The notes: generated by a model from the letters alone, not told the origin. Counted from the stretch's first letter, positions 1-10,345 are shown. The stretch: DNA of 64,000 nt from Chitinophagaceae bacterium (GCA_020847395.1 JADLCD010000110.1:1-64000), one strand, 5' to 3'. A program made the numbers and translations.

Positions 1-380
1 AGATGTGTGTTGCGGCGGGAGAAGCAATCTCCTCTTTCAAAAACTTATAAGAGATTGTTTCTTTCACCCCTTAAGGATGATGCTTTTACGGCAAGCTACT
101 ATGTCATCTTTATATTTTGCCTGACAACAGGTTTGGTACTCGAAATGACGGTAAAAGTGTTTTGGTTTTATAACCAACACTAAAGCAAGTATACATTAAC
201 AAAACATTTATAAATTATCAACTGCGTTTAGTTCATGGCTTTTCATATCCCGCGTAAAAACAGGCGCCTAACGTGGATACTGGCATAGAAATATAGCAGG
301 CTGCCCGAGGGAGTTTTCAAAATTTATTTATGGATAAGTAGTTTGATATAAGCGCTTGTTATACAGCCAAACCGGTTGTA

Positions 381-686
381 TTAATACCGCTCTGCATTGC
401 TCTGGTATCTTCTAAGGCGTTTAGCCGCTCTTTGCAGTTTCGATGCAATCCTGTTTTTTTCTTCGGGTGAAAGATAGCCATCGCTATTGTATTTGTCATA
501 AGCCTCTTTAATAATATCCTGTTCCTGCAATAGTTTATAATATTCCTTTTCGGTAATTCTCTTTTTTTTATAAATAGATTCAATATTAGCACGCTGTTCC
601 TTTATTTGTTTAGGAAAGTTTTGCGCCTGTACGCCAGAAATAATACCTCCTGTAAGCAACAGTATAAAAATGCATTGTTTTATCAT
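381..686 (-). CDS. small secreted hypothetical protein with degenerate EF-hand-like segment
   Basis: ORF with internal Met giving MIKQCIFILLLTGGIISGVQAQ signal peptide; contains KYNSDGYLSPEE and a basic C-terminus. Confidence 0.6.
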   Translation of the reverse strand: MIKQCIFILLLTGGIISGVQAQNFPKQIKEQRANIESIYKKKRITEKEYYKLLQEQDIIKEAYDKYNSDGYLSPEEKNRIASKLQRAAKRLRRYQSNAERY

Positions 687-798
687 ATTAGCTGTTTTAG
701 TTAAATCAGGCAAAACAAATATAGTGCTAAAGAGCAGAGGCATTTATACCTGAATTGACTGTTTTTTTTGTACCGGTTTCCCGGTAATACTTCATGGA

Positions 799-1212
799 TT
801 GGATAGGCATAATGCCAGCATGAATTCATTTAATCATTATGCTTTTGGCGCTGTGTGCGAGTGGATGTTTCAGAACATGGCAGGCATACAACCCGCAGAA
901 GCGGGCTTCAGCAATTTTATTATTAAACCGGAGATAGCATTATCAGGCGTTGGTTTTGTTAATGCTTCCTATCACGCTATACATGGAGAAATAAAATCAT
1001 CATGGAAGAAAGAACATGGTAAACTAATACTTCGTGTATGCATACCCGTTAATACTAAAGCTGAAGTTGTACTACCTGCTTCATCAGTAAAAAATATTCT
1101 TGTTGATGGTAAGCCGATGAATGAGTTTACGCATGAAAGCATTGAACAAAAAAATAATGCTATAAGTGTAAAGCTTGGGTCAGGTAATTATAACATCATG
1201 ATAAACGAATAA
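799..1212 (+). pseudogene. C-terminal remnant of a GH78 alpha-L-rhamnosidase
   Basis: MNSFNHYAFGAVCEWMFQNMAGIQP matches the conserved end of the GH78 catalytic domain followed by its C-terminal beta domain; the catalytic part is absent and an in-frame stop lies at 751-753. Confidence 0.7.
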
Positions 1213-1561
1213 AAAATAATTACAAAAGCAGCATGGAACAGGATGGTTAAATTGAATGTCAATTTTACATTTGTTTAACAAGATCAAAATAAAACTACTT
1301 TATTTATTAACGATTAAAACTGCCTGATATGAGAAAAAAAAATTCATCTTCCTGAGTTTGCTTAAGTATTAATTTCACTTTACGTATTAAAAGTCTTTGT
1401 AAGACAATTGGCTCTTCCCTTGATTATTCACTCTTTTCCGTTACTCTTACCCAACACCTTTCGCTACTTCTGTTAAGTATTGCGTAAAGTAATTCCATTA
1501 TTTTTTTGGAAATAATATTTCCTGATAGGATTCTATTTTCTTAACACTAACAAAATTTGCT

Positions 1562-4500
1562 ATGTTGAAAAGGTCAATTATTGCTTATTCAAAATGTATC
1601 TCAACTATTATAGTTGGGATGTTTGTGATGATATGCGCTGCACACGCGCAGGATCGCACAATCACCGGCGTGGTTACAGACGAAGCTTCGTCTGCAGGAA
1701 TTCCGGGAGTAACGGTGAATGTAAAAGGAACGAGAATTTCCACACAAACAGATGCTGATGGAAAGTTTTCACTCAATGTAAAAAACGGGAAGACGCTTGT
1801 GTTTAGCAACGTTGGTTATCTTGATAAAGAAGTACCAATTGGAGCGAATTCTGCTGTGAGCGTAACTCTGGCTGTAGACGCCAAGGGGTTAGGAGAAGTG
1901 GTTGTTGTAGGATATGGAAGCCAGTCAAAAAGAAATGTTACAGGCGCAGTTCAGAATATTGATGCCAAGGAAATTAAAGATATTCCGGTATCGCAAATGA
2001 CACAGAAGTTGCAGGGAAAATTAGCAGGTGTGCAGATAAATCAAACAACCGGTAAGCCCGGGCAGGGTATGTCTGTAAGGGTTCGTGGCCAACTTTCAGT
2101 ATCTGCCGGTAGCGATCCTTTATATGTTGTTGATGGTTTTCCGATCACGGGAAATATTTCTAATCTGAACCCTGATGAAATTGATGATATTTCTGTATTG
2201 AAAGATGCGGCCTCTACGTCTTTGTATGGTTCCAGGGCAGCAAACGGTGTAGTGCTTATTAGCACCAAAAAAGGTATTAAAGGAAAAACCACAGTTGGAT
2301 TAAGTGTGTATGGCGGTATACAGGAAGTGCCGAAGAAAGGAAGGATAAAAATGATGAATGCAGAAGAGTTTGCACAATTTAAGAAGGAGTATTATGAAGA
2401 TGCCAATCAGGCTGTTCCTGTAGAGTTTCAGAATCCTTCGGAATACAGGGATAAAAACAATGACTGGTACGATGCTTTGCTCAGGAAAGCGCCGATACAG
2501 AGCTATACGCTTTCCATTAATTCAAATACCGATAAGCTGAGCACTTCAATTGTAGCCGGGGTATTTAATCAGCAGGGGGTTGTTTTAAATAATGAATACA
2601 AAAGATTCTCCTTCAGGATGAATACGGAGTATTCATTAACGGATAATTTAAAAATAGGCTTTAATATAGCGCCTTCTTACGTATTTGATAACACACCAAG
2701 AACAGATGGAGACAGGAATACCGGTATTTTATTCAACGCATTGCATACGTGGCCGGTTATGCCTATCCGTGATGCCAACGGAGAGCTGACATTATACAAT
2801 AACTTCCCGGGCAGTACAGGTAACATCTTTAACTATCCTAACTGGGTAAGGGCTGCAGATGAACTGGTGAATGAAACAAAGTATAATTATCTTATCGGCA
2901 ATGCATATGTGCAATGGAAGCCAATTGCAGGGTTGACCTTAAAATCTACATTTAATGTAGAAAATTTTAATGCTAAATTTTTCTTCTTTAATCCTTCTAC
3001 TGCAACCTATCTTATAAATGTACCGGTGCCAACTACAGCAGTATCTATCAGGCAGAACTTTGAAGGGCGCTCTTTATTGAATGAGAATCTTGCTACATAT
3101 AGCAAAAGTTTTGGTGAACATAACTTTGAATTGCTCGCAGGGTTTACCAATCAAAAATTTTATGCAGAACAAACACGTATACAGGCCGATACTTATACTG
3201 ATGACAGACTTCCAACAATACAGGGAGCACTCAATGTTAACAGGGGAGGCTCTATCAATAACCCGAATACAGGTAATCAATATAATGAATGGACTCTTGT
3301 GTCATACTTATCCAGGTTGACATATAACTTTAAGGGAAAATATCTATTAACTGCCGCTATACGTAGCGACGGTTCATCACGTTTCGGAAGCGCCAACAAG
3401 TGGGGAACATTCCCTTCTGCTTCATTGGGCTGGATTATTTCTGACGAAAACTTCTTTAGCGGCATCAAGTCTGTAAACTTCGCTAAACTTCGTGCAAGCT
3501 ATGGTGTTATTGGTAACAATAATATTGGTAATTATACACAGTATGCGCTGGTGAACAATACTATTAATGCTGTATTTGGATCAACGGTTGGTACAGGTGC
3601 AGCGGTTATATCTCTCGCCAATCCTGCACTTACCTGGGAAACAACCAAGCAGTTTGACATGGGATTAGACCTTGGCTTTCTTAACAACAGGATACAGTTT
3701 ACTTATGATTATTATTTAAAAAACACCACTAATCTTTTGTATAGTGTGCAGATTGCACAGGAATCAGGATTTACCAATTATAATGATAATATAGGACAGA
3801 TAAGATTCTGGGGACATGAATTTGCTATTAATACCATAAACATAGATGCAAATAAATTCCGCTGGACTACTAATGCCAATATTTCCTTCAACAGGAATAA
3901 GGTTATTGCCCTGGCACAAGGACTTGACAGAGTATATGGTACCTTCCATATTACACAGGTTGGTAAACCATTCGGTCAATTTTATGGTTTGATTGCAGAT
4001 GGCGTATATATGAATCAGCAGGATCTTGATAATTCTCCCCAGGTGCCGGGGCGTTCAAATGTGGGAACCATTAAGCTGTTAGATCTGAATAAAGATGGAA
4101 AAATTACATATGGAGGTGATAATGATGACCGTACCATTATAGGTAGTCCATTCCCCAAATTTATATATGGCATTACCAATACCATTCAGTATGGAAAATT
4201 TGATTTTACTATAGTTGGGTCCGGTTCATACGGTAATAAATTACTGATCCGCCATTTATACAGCACTGCCAATCTTGATGGCGTTTTTAATATGGTAGAA
4301 GAAGCAAAATACCGTTTCAGATCACCTGAAAATCCGGGTAAAGGATTTTTCGGAACAACTGTAGGCGGCGGTAACTATACCGGTGTTGAAAGAGACTGGA
4401 TGAACAGCCGCTTTATTGATGGGGCTTCATTCTTTACTATTAAGAATATAACACTCGGGTATAATGTAGGCATAAAAAGCAAGGCAATTAAATCAGCAAG

Positions 4501-4678
4501 AATATATGCTTCAGTTCAGCAGGCGTATGTATTCACCAATTACTGGGGAGGTCCGAATCCTGAAACAAGCGCACAGGGCGACGGTAACGGCGATGGCGGT
4601 AACCTGAGCCAGGGTGTTGATCTTTCCAACTATCCTGTTCCGCGCACATACACATTAGGACTTAACATTAATTTCTAA
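1562..4678 (+). CDS. SusC/RagA-family TonB-linked outer membrane protein
   Basis: Signal peptide, carboxypeptidase-like regulatory domain (ITGVVTDEASSAGIPGVTV), plug with VVVGYGSQSKRNVTGAV and LKDAASTSLYGSRAANGVVLISTKKG, C-terminal beta strand. Confidence 0.97.
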   Translation: MLKRSIIAYSKCISTIIVGMFVMICAAHAQDRTITGVVTDEASSAGIPGVTVNVKGTRISTQTDADGKFSLNVKNGKTLVFSNVGYLDKEVPIGANSAVSVTLAVDAKGLGEVVVVGYGSQSKRNVTGAVQNIDAKEIKDIPVSQMTQKLQGKLAGVQINQTTGKPGQGMSVRVRGQLSVSAGSDPLYVVDGFPITGNISNLNPDEIDDISVLKDAASTSLYGSRAANGVVLISTKKGIKGKTTVGLSVYGGIQEVPKKGRIKMMNAEEFAQFKKEYYEDANQAVPVEFQNPSEYRDKNNDWYDALLRKAPIQSYTLSINSNTDKLSTSIVAGVFNQQGVVLNNEYKRFSFRMNTEYSLTDNLKIGFNIAPSYVFDNTPRTDGDRNTGILFNALHTWPVMPIRDANGELTLYNNFPGSTGNIFNYPNWVRAADELVNETKYNYLIGNAYVQWKPIAGLTLKSTFNVENFNAKFFFFNPSTATYLINVPVPTTAVSIRQNFEGRSLLNENLATYSKSFGEHNFELLAGFTNQKFYAEQTRIQADTYTDDRLPTIQGALNVNRGGSINNPNTGNQYNEWTLVSYLSRLTYNFKGKYLLTAAIRSDGSSRFGSANKWGTFPSASLGWIISDENFFSGIKSVNFAKLRASYGVIGNNNIGNYTQYALVNNTINAVFGSTVGTGAAVISLANPALTWETTKQFDMGLDLGFLNNRIQFTYDYYLKNTTNLLYSVQIAQESGFTNYNDNIGQIRFWGHEFAINTINIDANKFRWTTNANISFNRNKVIALAQGLDRVYGTFHITQVGKPFGQFYGLIADGVYMNQQDLDNSPQVPGRSNVGTIKLLDLNKDGKITYGGDNDDRTIIGSPFPKFIYGITNTIQYGKFDFTIVGSGSYGNKLLIRHLYSTANLDGVFNMVEEAKYRFRSPENPGKGFFGTTVGGGNYTGVERDWMNSRFIDGASFFTIKNITLGYNVGIKSKAIKSARIYASVQQAYVFTNYWGGPNPETSAQGDGNGDGGNLSQGVDLSNYPVPRTYTLGLNINF

Positions 4679-4726
4679 GGTTGTTGAGGTAAATGGTATT
4701 CTTAATTTAAAATTAAACCAAGAGCA

Positions 4727-6256
4727 ATGAAATCGCAGATAGCAATCATTATATTTTCGGCAATCATGTTTACCGGTTGTAAAAAGTTTCTGGATCTGAA
4801 GCCGGAAACTGCATTGACTTCGGAAACATTTTTTAAAAACGAATCAGATTTTAAACAGGCAGTAAATGCCGCCTATGTTCCTTTGAGGTCTATTTTTAAC
4901 GACAGGTCGTGGGTATTGGGCGAAATGCATTCAGACAATACATACTATCCACGCAATATTTTATTTGGTGCGGTGGATGCTACAGAGAATGTAGCGGATT
5001 TTGCGATGCCGAATGCGGCCAGTTCCGTTTCAGGCATCACGCTTACTACCAACGGTCATGTACTGAATCAATACAGGTTAGATTACCAGATCATCGCCCG
5101 TGCCAACCAGATATTGGCCAAAATTGATGATGTAGATTTTGATGCTACTTCAAAAGCTAACCTTAGAGGTCAGGCGCTTTTTTTAAGAGCATTTGCTTAT
5201 TTTGAGCTGGCACGTTATTTTGGAACAGCACCCATGCATCTTACCGTAGTAGCTAACAGGTTAGAAGCAGTAGCAGAGCTGGCCAGTAAAGAACAATTAT
5301 ATGCACAGGTAGAAACTGATGCAAAAGAAGCGGTTACTTTATTGTTGCCAAAGTCTGCACAGGAAGCTGGCAGGGTAACATCAGGCAGCGCAAGAATGTT
5401 ATTGGGAGACCTGTATTTGTGGCAAAAAAAATGGCCGGAAGCAGAAGCCGTTTTGAAAGAAATTGTAACCAGCGGTGAATATAGCCTGATGCCTACTTAT
5501 GATAAAGCTTTTAGCGGAACTTCTGATAATAAGAATAATGCTGAATCAGTTTTTGAAGTACAATATATGGAAGGCGCATCTGGGTATAATGGTAGTATTA
5601 TATATAATTTTCTTCCACGCCCAATGACTAAAGCAGAACTAAGCCCTATCTCTGGTGTTCCTGTAGACAAAGCACAGGATCTGTCAGGAGAAGGCAATAA
5701 TATCCCAACTCCTGATATTATTGCTGCATACGAAGCTAATGATCAAAGAAAGGATGCATCTATTGCTTATGTTACGCTAAGCCAAAGCCTTAGGGATAAT
5801 AAAGTGTATCCTTATATCAAAAAATTTGCCAAGCCACATTCGGTGCATGGAAATACCGGTAACAACTGGCCGGTATACAGGTATGCCGAAGTACTGCTGG
5901 CGCTTGCCGAAGCAATTAATGAGCAGGGCAGGCCGGGTGATGCAGATGATTACCTGAACATGGTGCGTAACCGTGCAGGACTGGCTAATACTACTGCAAC
6001 TTCGCAGGCAGATATGCGGGAAGCGATATTTAAAGAAAGGCGAGTAGAGCTGGCATTTGAAAATAAAAGATGGTTTGATATAGTAAGAACCGACCGGATA
6101 CAGGAAATAATTGTGCCGTATGGCGCTAAAATCATCGCTAACCCGAAAGATTATTATTTCCCTGATGGAGCAGTACCTCCGAATAATGCGTTTACAGTGT
6201 TAGATCCATATTATGGTCTTCCTGCTGATGAAGCTGCATTATCACCTTACTTCTAG
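4727..6256 (+). CDS. SusD/RagB-family nutrient-binding lipoprotein
   Basis: Lipobox FTGCKKFLDLKPE, RAFAYFELARYFG, C-terminal IFKERRVELAFENKRWFDIVR; adjacent to SusC. Confidence 0.96.
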   Translation: MKSQIAIIIFSAIMFTGCKKFLDLKPETALTSETFFKNESDFKQAVNAAYVPLRSIFNDRSWVLGEMHSDNTYYPRNILFGAVDATENVADFAMPNAASSVSGITLTTNGHVLNQYRLDYQIIARANQILAKIDDVDFDATSKANLRGQALFLRAFAYFELARYFGTAPMHLTVVANRLEAVAELASKEQLYAQVETDAKEAVTLLLPKSAQEAGRVTSGSARMLLGDLYLWQKKWPEAEAVLKEIVTSGEYSLMPTYDKAFSGTSDNKNNAESVFEVQYMEGASGYNGSIIYNFLPRPMTKAELSPISGVPVDKAQDLSGEGNNIPTPDIIAAYEANDQRKDASIAYVTLSQSLRDNKVYPYIKKFAKPHSVHGNTGNNWPVYRYAEVLLALAEAINEQGRPGDADDYLNMVRNRAGLANTTATSQADMREAIFKERRVELAFENKRWFDIVRTDRIQEIIVPYGAKIIANPKDYYFPDGAVPPNNAFTVLDPYYGLPADEAALSPYF

Positions 6257-6290
6257 CAATAACTATTTTTGTTTGGGGCTATTAATTATA

Positions 6291-6330
6291 AACCTGGTTA
6301 CGAATCTTCAGATTTGTGCCAGGTTTTCTT
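6291..6330. terminator. bidirectional-looking hairpin between convergent susD and dacB
   Basis: AACCTGG tta CGAATCT tc AGATTTG tg CCAGGTT followed by T-rich tract. Confidence 0.55.
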
Positions 6331-6336
6331 GTTTCT

Positions 6337-7686
6337 TTAATTCTCCTCTCTTACTTTCTCCAAAAATGCTTCAACTTTTCTCCTGATTTTCCAGGCAGCC
6401 TGTGTATGGTTATTTACCAGCACAGAAAATAACAGCAGCTTCCCGCTTTTCCCATACAAATAGCCGCTTAGTGCAACAACAGCAGAGAGTGTACCTGTTT
6501 TTGCGAAAATGAATGTGCTGTCATTTTTATAATAGTTCAGTAATGTGCCGGTACCACCGGTTGGCAATATTTTTTTGAGCCGCTCCAGTCCAAATTCATG
6601 CTTCAATTTATTAAGCAGCCACACATAATCTTCAGGCGTAAATAAGTTATAGCGGCTTAACCCGCTGCCGTCTGCCCATACCGGCGCTTGCGGAAATTCC
6701 TTTAAATCATTGTGCAAAAGGTCGGCAATTAATTTCTTTTCATCTATTATGCCATATCGTTCGCCGGATACCATCATTAATGTTTGCTCTGCAAAAAAAT
6801 TATCGCTTCTGTGCATCATTAATTTAAACAATGAATCAACCGGTTGTGAATGGATAATGCTGGTAGCATTTACCGGGCCGGAAGTAGTATCTATCGTTTT
6901 CAGCAAACTGTCTTTTAGCAGTTCCAGTCCGCTGGTTAGTCCATAAGTTATAAAAGGTACTTCAATTGTTATGTTGGGCTCTTTGCCCTGTGTTATAAAA
7001 AATGCATTAGTGTTTTGTGAGCGCTTAGCCGAAAACGTTAGTGCACCGGTATCAGAACTAAAATTCACTTTCCAGCTAATATCAGGTTCGGAGTATATAA
7101 ATGCTTCCTGCCGCGCCAGTGCCGAAATGCTTCCTGAATCTCTAACCTGGTTCCATCTTATTACATTGCCGTAAACTGGAAAGGGGCTTCGTTCTGCCAT
7201 ATAACCGCTGCTATAATCATCCCACATCCAACCTTCTCCGTATGCATCGGTTTTCCAGTTGGTAGTGCTGATGGCTATTGGCCTGGTTTGTTTCTTTAAA
7301 AAATCAAATACCGGTTGCTTAGGAAAATCAGGATGCAGAAAGCTGGGATCGCCGGTTGGTGAAAGTATGATTGAATCAGCACGCGCTTCATATCTTATAC
7401 CAGGCAAACTATCTCCTAGGTATTTCAGGCCTGCATATAATGTAATGATTTTCGTATTGCTGGCTGGTACGAAAAATTTATTACTGTTATGCTTATATAT
7501 CGGCTTATTGGTTGATGCATCAATAACTGCAACGCCGATATGTGCATCCATCAGCACAGAATCGGAAATAAGATTTTTTTGTGCAAAGCGCTGAATGTTT
7601 TTGGAAGCGGAGCAGGAAACAAAAAACCGCAAAAAGGCAGGCAGTAAAAAAAAGATAATAAGATGTTTAACAGATAATCGCATCAA
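6337..7686 (-). CDS. dacB: D-alanyl-D-alanine carboxypeptidase/endopeptidase (PBP4 family)
   Basis: SxxK (SNTK), SDN (HRSDNFFAE) and KTG (FAKTGTL) motifs. Confidence 0.9.
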   Translation of the reverse strand: MMRLSVKHLIIFFLLPAFLRFFVSCSASKNIQRFAQKNLISDSVLMDAHIGVAVIDASTNKPIYKHNSNKFFVPASNTKIITLYAGLKYLGDSLPGIRYEARADSIILSPTGDPSFLHPDFPKQPVFDFLKKQTRPIAISTTNWKTDAYGEGWMWDDYSSGYMAERSPFPVYGNVIRWNQVRDSGSISALARQEAFIYSEPDISWKVNFSSDTGALTFSAKRSQNTNAFFITQGKEPNITIEVPFITYGLTSGLELLKDSLLKTIDTTSGPVNATSIIHSQPVDSLFKLMMHRSDNFFAEQTLMMVSGERYGIIDEKKLIADLLHNDLKEFPQAPVWADGSGLSRYNLFTPEDYVWLLNKLKHEFGLERLKKILPTGGTGTLLNYYKNDSTFIFAKTGTLSAVVALSGYLYGKSGKLLLFSVLVNNHTQAAWKIRRKVEAFLEKVREEN

Positions 7687-7722
7687 TTAATAATTAATGC
7701 CGAAGATAATAATAAATAGTGC

Positions 7723-8856
7723 TTAACTTCTTTCCTGTGCCCTTAACCAGCGTTCCGGAATTTCATTGCTGCTGGCCTGTATATAATCCTGGTATGAGCA
7801 GGCTATATAAGATTTGTCAGGCAATTGCATCCACCACCTGCCTGTTTTTTTGCTTTGCAAAAAAACAGTATCAATCTCTGCAAAAGCAGTATTGTATTCA
7901 ACAAAATTATCACGCTGTGCCAGTAAGGCTTCATGCTTGCCCTGCCATGTGCCATCTATAAAATACCATAGCATTTGCGCAATTTGTTTTGCGGTGAGTT
8001 GCTGAATATCATTTTCAACAGTATAACCGTAAATACCAAAAGTATTCAATGCCGGGCTCATGCCTGCAAAGCGGCTGAGCTGGCATGCATCTTCACCATC
8101 AAGCCCGTTTGGCGAAAGATAATTGGAAGGCGCTGCTGAACGTTGTATAGCGCTGATATCAAAACTCAGTAACTGGCTGTTGCGTAAAACAGGCTCCATT
8201 TCCTCAATATGGTCTCTCACCATGCCAAGGCGGTAACAATCAAAGCGCAGTTTGTCCAGCGTTTCCAGCATACCCGGGTTTACCAGGTAACTCTGAAACG
8301 CAATATGATTATAATGACGAATAAAATTTGGCTCTTCTGTGAGCACTTCCATCAGGAAGTTTTTACTTTTCAGCGGACTGTCCATGTGCAGGTCAATCAT
8401 GGCATCAACAACCGTGGTTTCTACAATACGATTAAGCCATTTATATGCATCGTACTGTGCCAAAGTAAGGTCATGACTGCCGCCTAATATCACCACTTTT
8501 TTTCCGATGCCTAACAACTCGGATATTACAGTACGGAGCGCTGCGTATGTATCTGATAAAGATGCGCCGCATTTTATATTACCTGCATCGGCAATTTTTA
8601 CTTCCTTATGCCAGTAATATAAATTGTAAAACTGTCCACGTACCACATCGGGTGCAAGGGAGTATATGCCGGACCCATCTCCGCGCTGCTCTCCGCAACC
8701 TACCAAAACAATATCGGCATCGCTTAAATCGGGAATTGTTTCTTCGTAGGCTTCAATAATGCTGCCGATTTGTCCTTCTGCATAACCTTCATCGTGAGAT
8801 AGATAATGCCGGTTAACCGGGTCAAGAAAATCAGTGATGTGCAGCACGTCACTCAT
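7723..8856 (-). CDS. arginase/agmatinase/formimidoylglutamase superfamily protein
   Basis: GGSHDLTLAQY, DLHMDSP and SFDISAI correspond to the ureohydrolase metal-binding motifs. Confidence 0.8.
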   Translation of the reverse strand: MSDVLHITDFLDPVNRHYLSHDEGYAEGQIGSIIEAYEETIPDLSDADIVLVGCGEQRGDGSGIYSLAPDVVRGQFYNLYYWHKEVKIADAGNIKCGASLSDTYAALRTVISELLGIGKKVVILGGSHDLTLAQYDAYKWLNRIVETTVVDAMIDLHMDSPLKSKNFLMEVLTEEPNFIRHYNHIAFQSYLVNPGMLETLDKLRFDCYRLGMVRDHIEEMEPVLRNSQLLSFDISAIQRSAAPSNYLSPNGLDGEDACQLSRFAGMSPALNTFGIYGYTVENDIQQLTAKQIAQMLWYFIDGTWQGKHEALLAQRDNFVEYNTAFAEIDTVFLQSKKTGRWWMQLPDKSYIACSYQDYIQASSNEIPERWLRAQERS

Positions 8857-8970
8857 AGAAATGAATTTTTACAAACCTAAATTATATTAGCCAAAAACGA
8901 GGTATGAAACTACTAACATGTTGTGAAAAACGACAATCCCAGGGGTTTTTATGTGATGATGGTAAATTGT

Positions 8971-9036
8971 AGAGACAAGGCATGTAACGTGAAGACAAGG
9001 CATGTAACGTAGAGACAAGGCATGCCTTGTCTCTAC
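8971..9036. repeat. three 20-bp tandem units ending in a 28-bp perfect palindrome
   Basis: agagacaaggcatgtaacgt / gaagacaaggcatgtaacgt / agagacaaggcatgcc...; palindrome GTAGAGACAAGGCATGCCTTGTCTCTAC at 9009-9036. Confidence 0.9.
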
Positions 9037-9173
9037 CCCCATCCCCACAATTGCGCCATATTTTTACGGTATTTATCACCCGGTAAACACCTGCGTGCAG
9101 GCAGGTTGTTAAATATAAATTTTGTATGATGAAAACCCTTTGTTTACTTATCTTGCAGCCTCAAATTTGTATT

Positions 9174-9422
9174 ATGACAGATAAGAAAGCCACGGGCACT
9201 TTGTTCAATAAACAAAACTATATGTGGATGGCAATAGGCGCTGCGGTAATGGTTATAGCACTGTTGCTTATGGCCGGAGGAAAAAGTGATGATCCCAAGG
9301 TTTTTGATTATAACCAGGTATACAGTAAAACACGTATTACCGTGGCGCCAATACTATTAATGCTTGGTTTGATGATTGAAGTTTACGCTATAATGCGAAA
9401 ACCCAAAGCATCTGAAAAATAA
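9174..9422 (+). CDS. DUF3098 family membrane protein
   Basis: Two TM segments and LFNKQNYMWMAIGAAVMVIALLLMAGG; placed directly before uppP as in many Bacteroidota. Confidence 0.8.
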   Translation: MTDKKATGTLFNKQNYMWMAIGAAVMVIALLLMAGGKSDDPKVFDYNQVYSKTRITVAPILLMLGLMIEVYAIMRKPKASEK

Positions 9423-9445
9423 AAATGCTAAAAAATAGTTATGTG

Positions 9446-9475
9446 AATGCGATGGTGCCCCCATCGCATTTTTTT
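9446..9475 (+). terminator. intrinsic terminator after DUF3098 gene
   Basis: AATGCGATGG tgccc CCATCGCATT followed by TTTTT. Confidence 0.8.
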
Positions 9476-9508
9476 AAAAGATACTTTCCGGCTTAAATGA
9501 TATAACAC

Positions 9509-10330
9509 ATGAGTATAATACAGGCAATTATTATCGCTATTATTGAAGGGCTTACAGAATTTCTTCCTGTTTCCTCAACCGGGCACATGATTGTAGCAAG
9601 CTCTTTAATGGGAATTTCGGAGAGTGATTTTACCAAGATATTTGAGATAGCCATTCAATTAGGCGCAATACTTTCTGTAATAATATTATACTGGAAAAAG
9701 TTTTTTGATTTCAGCAAATGGCAGTTTTATGTAAAGCTGTTTATTGCGGTTATACCGGCACTGGTATTGGGCAAATTATTGTCTGATAAAATTGATGAGC
9801 TGCTTGAAAGCCCGACAACCGTTGCCATAACCATGTTGCTGGGTGGTATCGTGTTGATCTATATTGATAAATTCTTCAAAAACCCAACCATAACAAACGA
9901 TAAGGATATCAGCTATGGAAAAGCATTTATGATCGGGTTGTGGCAATGTATTGCCATGATACCGGGTGTAAGCCGCAGTGCCGCCAGTATTATTGGCGGT
10001 ATGCAGCAAAAACTTACCCGTACGCTTGCTGCGGAATTTTCTTTCTTTCTTGCTGTTCCTACCATGTTTGCGGCAACGGCATATAAGCTGTTTCTGAAAA
10101 AATACCCAACCACGCAGGGAGAGGTGAAGGGATATGATATCGTATTCAGCAATGCCGCCAATACCCAGGCTTTTATTATAGGCAATGTAGTGGCATTTAT
10201 TGTGGCGGTGCTTGCTATCAAATTTTTTATCGGTTACCTGCAAAAACACGGGTTTAAACTTTTTGGTATTTACCGTATTATTGCAGGAGCAATTTTGCTT
10301 ATCCTCATTTATGCAGGATACCTGAAATAG
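9509..10330 (+). CDS. uppP: undecaprenyl-diphosphatase (BacA/UppP)
   Basis: EGLTEFLPVSSTGHMI and PGVSRSAASI motifs. Confidence 0.97.
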   Translation: MSIIQAIIIAIIEGLTEFLPVSSTGHMIVASSLMGISESDFTKIFEIAIQLGAILSVIILYWKKFFDFSKWQFYVKLFIAVIPALVLGKLLSDKIDELLESPTTVAITMLLGGIVLIYIDKFFKNPTITNDKDISYGKAFMIGLWQCIAMIPGVSRSAASIIGGMQQKLTRTLAAEFSFFLAVPTMFAATAYKLFLKKYPTTQGEVKGYDIVFSNAANTQAFIIGNVVAFIVAVLAIKFFIGYLQKHGFKLFGIYRIIAGAILLILIYAGYLK

Positions 10331-10345
10331 TTTCAATCCCTTTTC

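Noticed and set aside
8971-9036. Possible short CRISPR array from the 20-bp units
   Set aside because: Units are directly adjacent with no spacers, only three copies, no cas genes; better explained as a palindromic mini-repeat.
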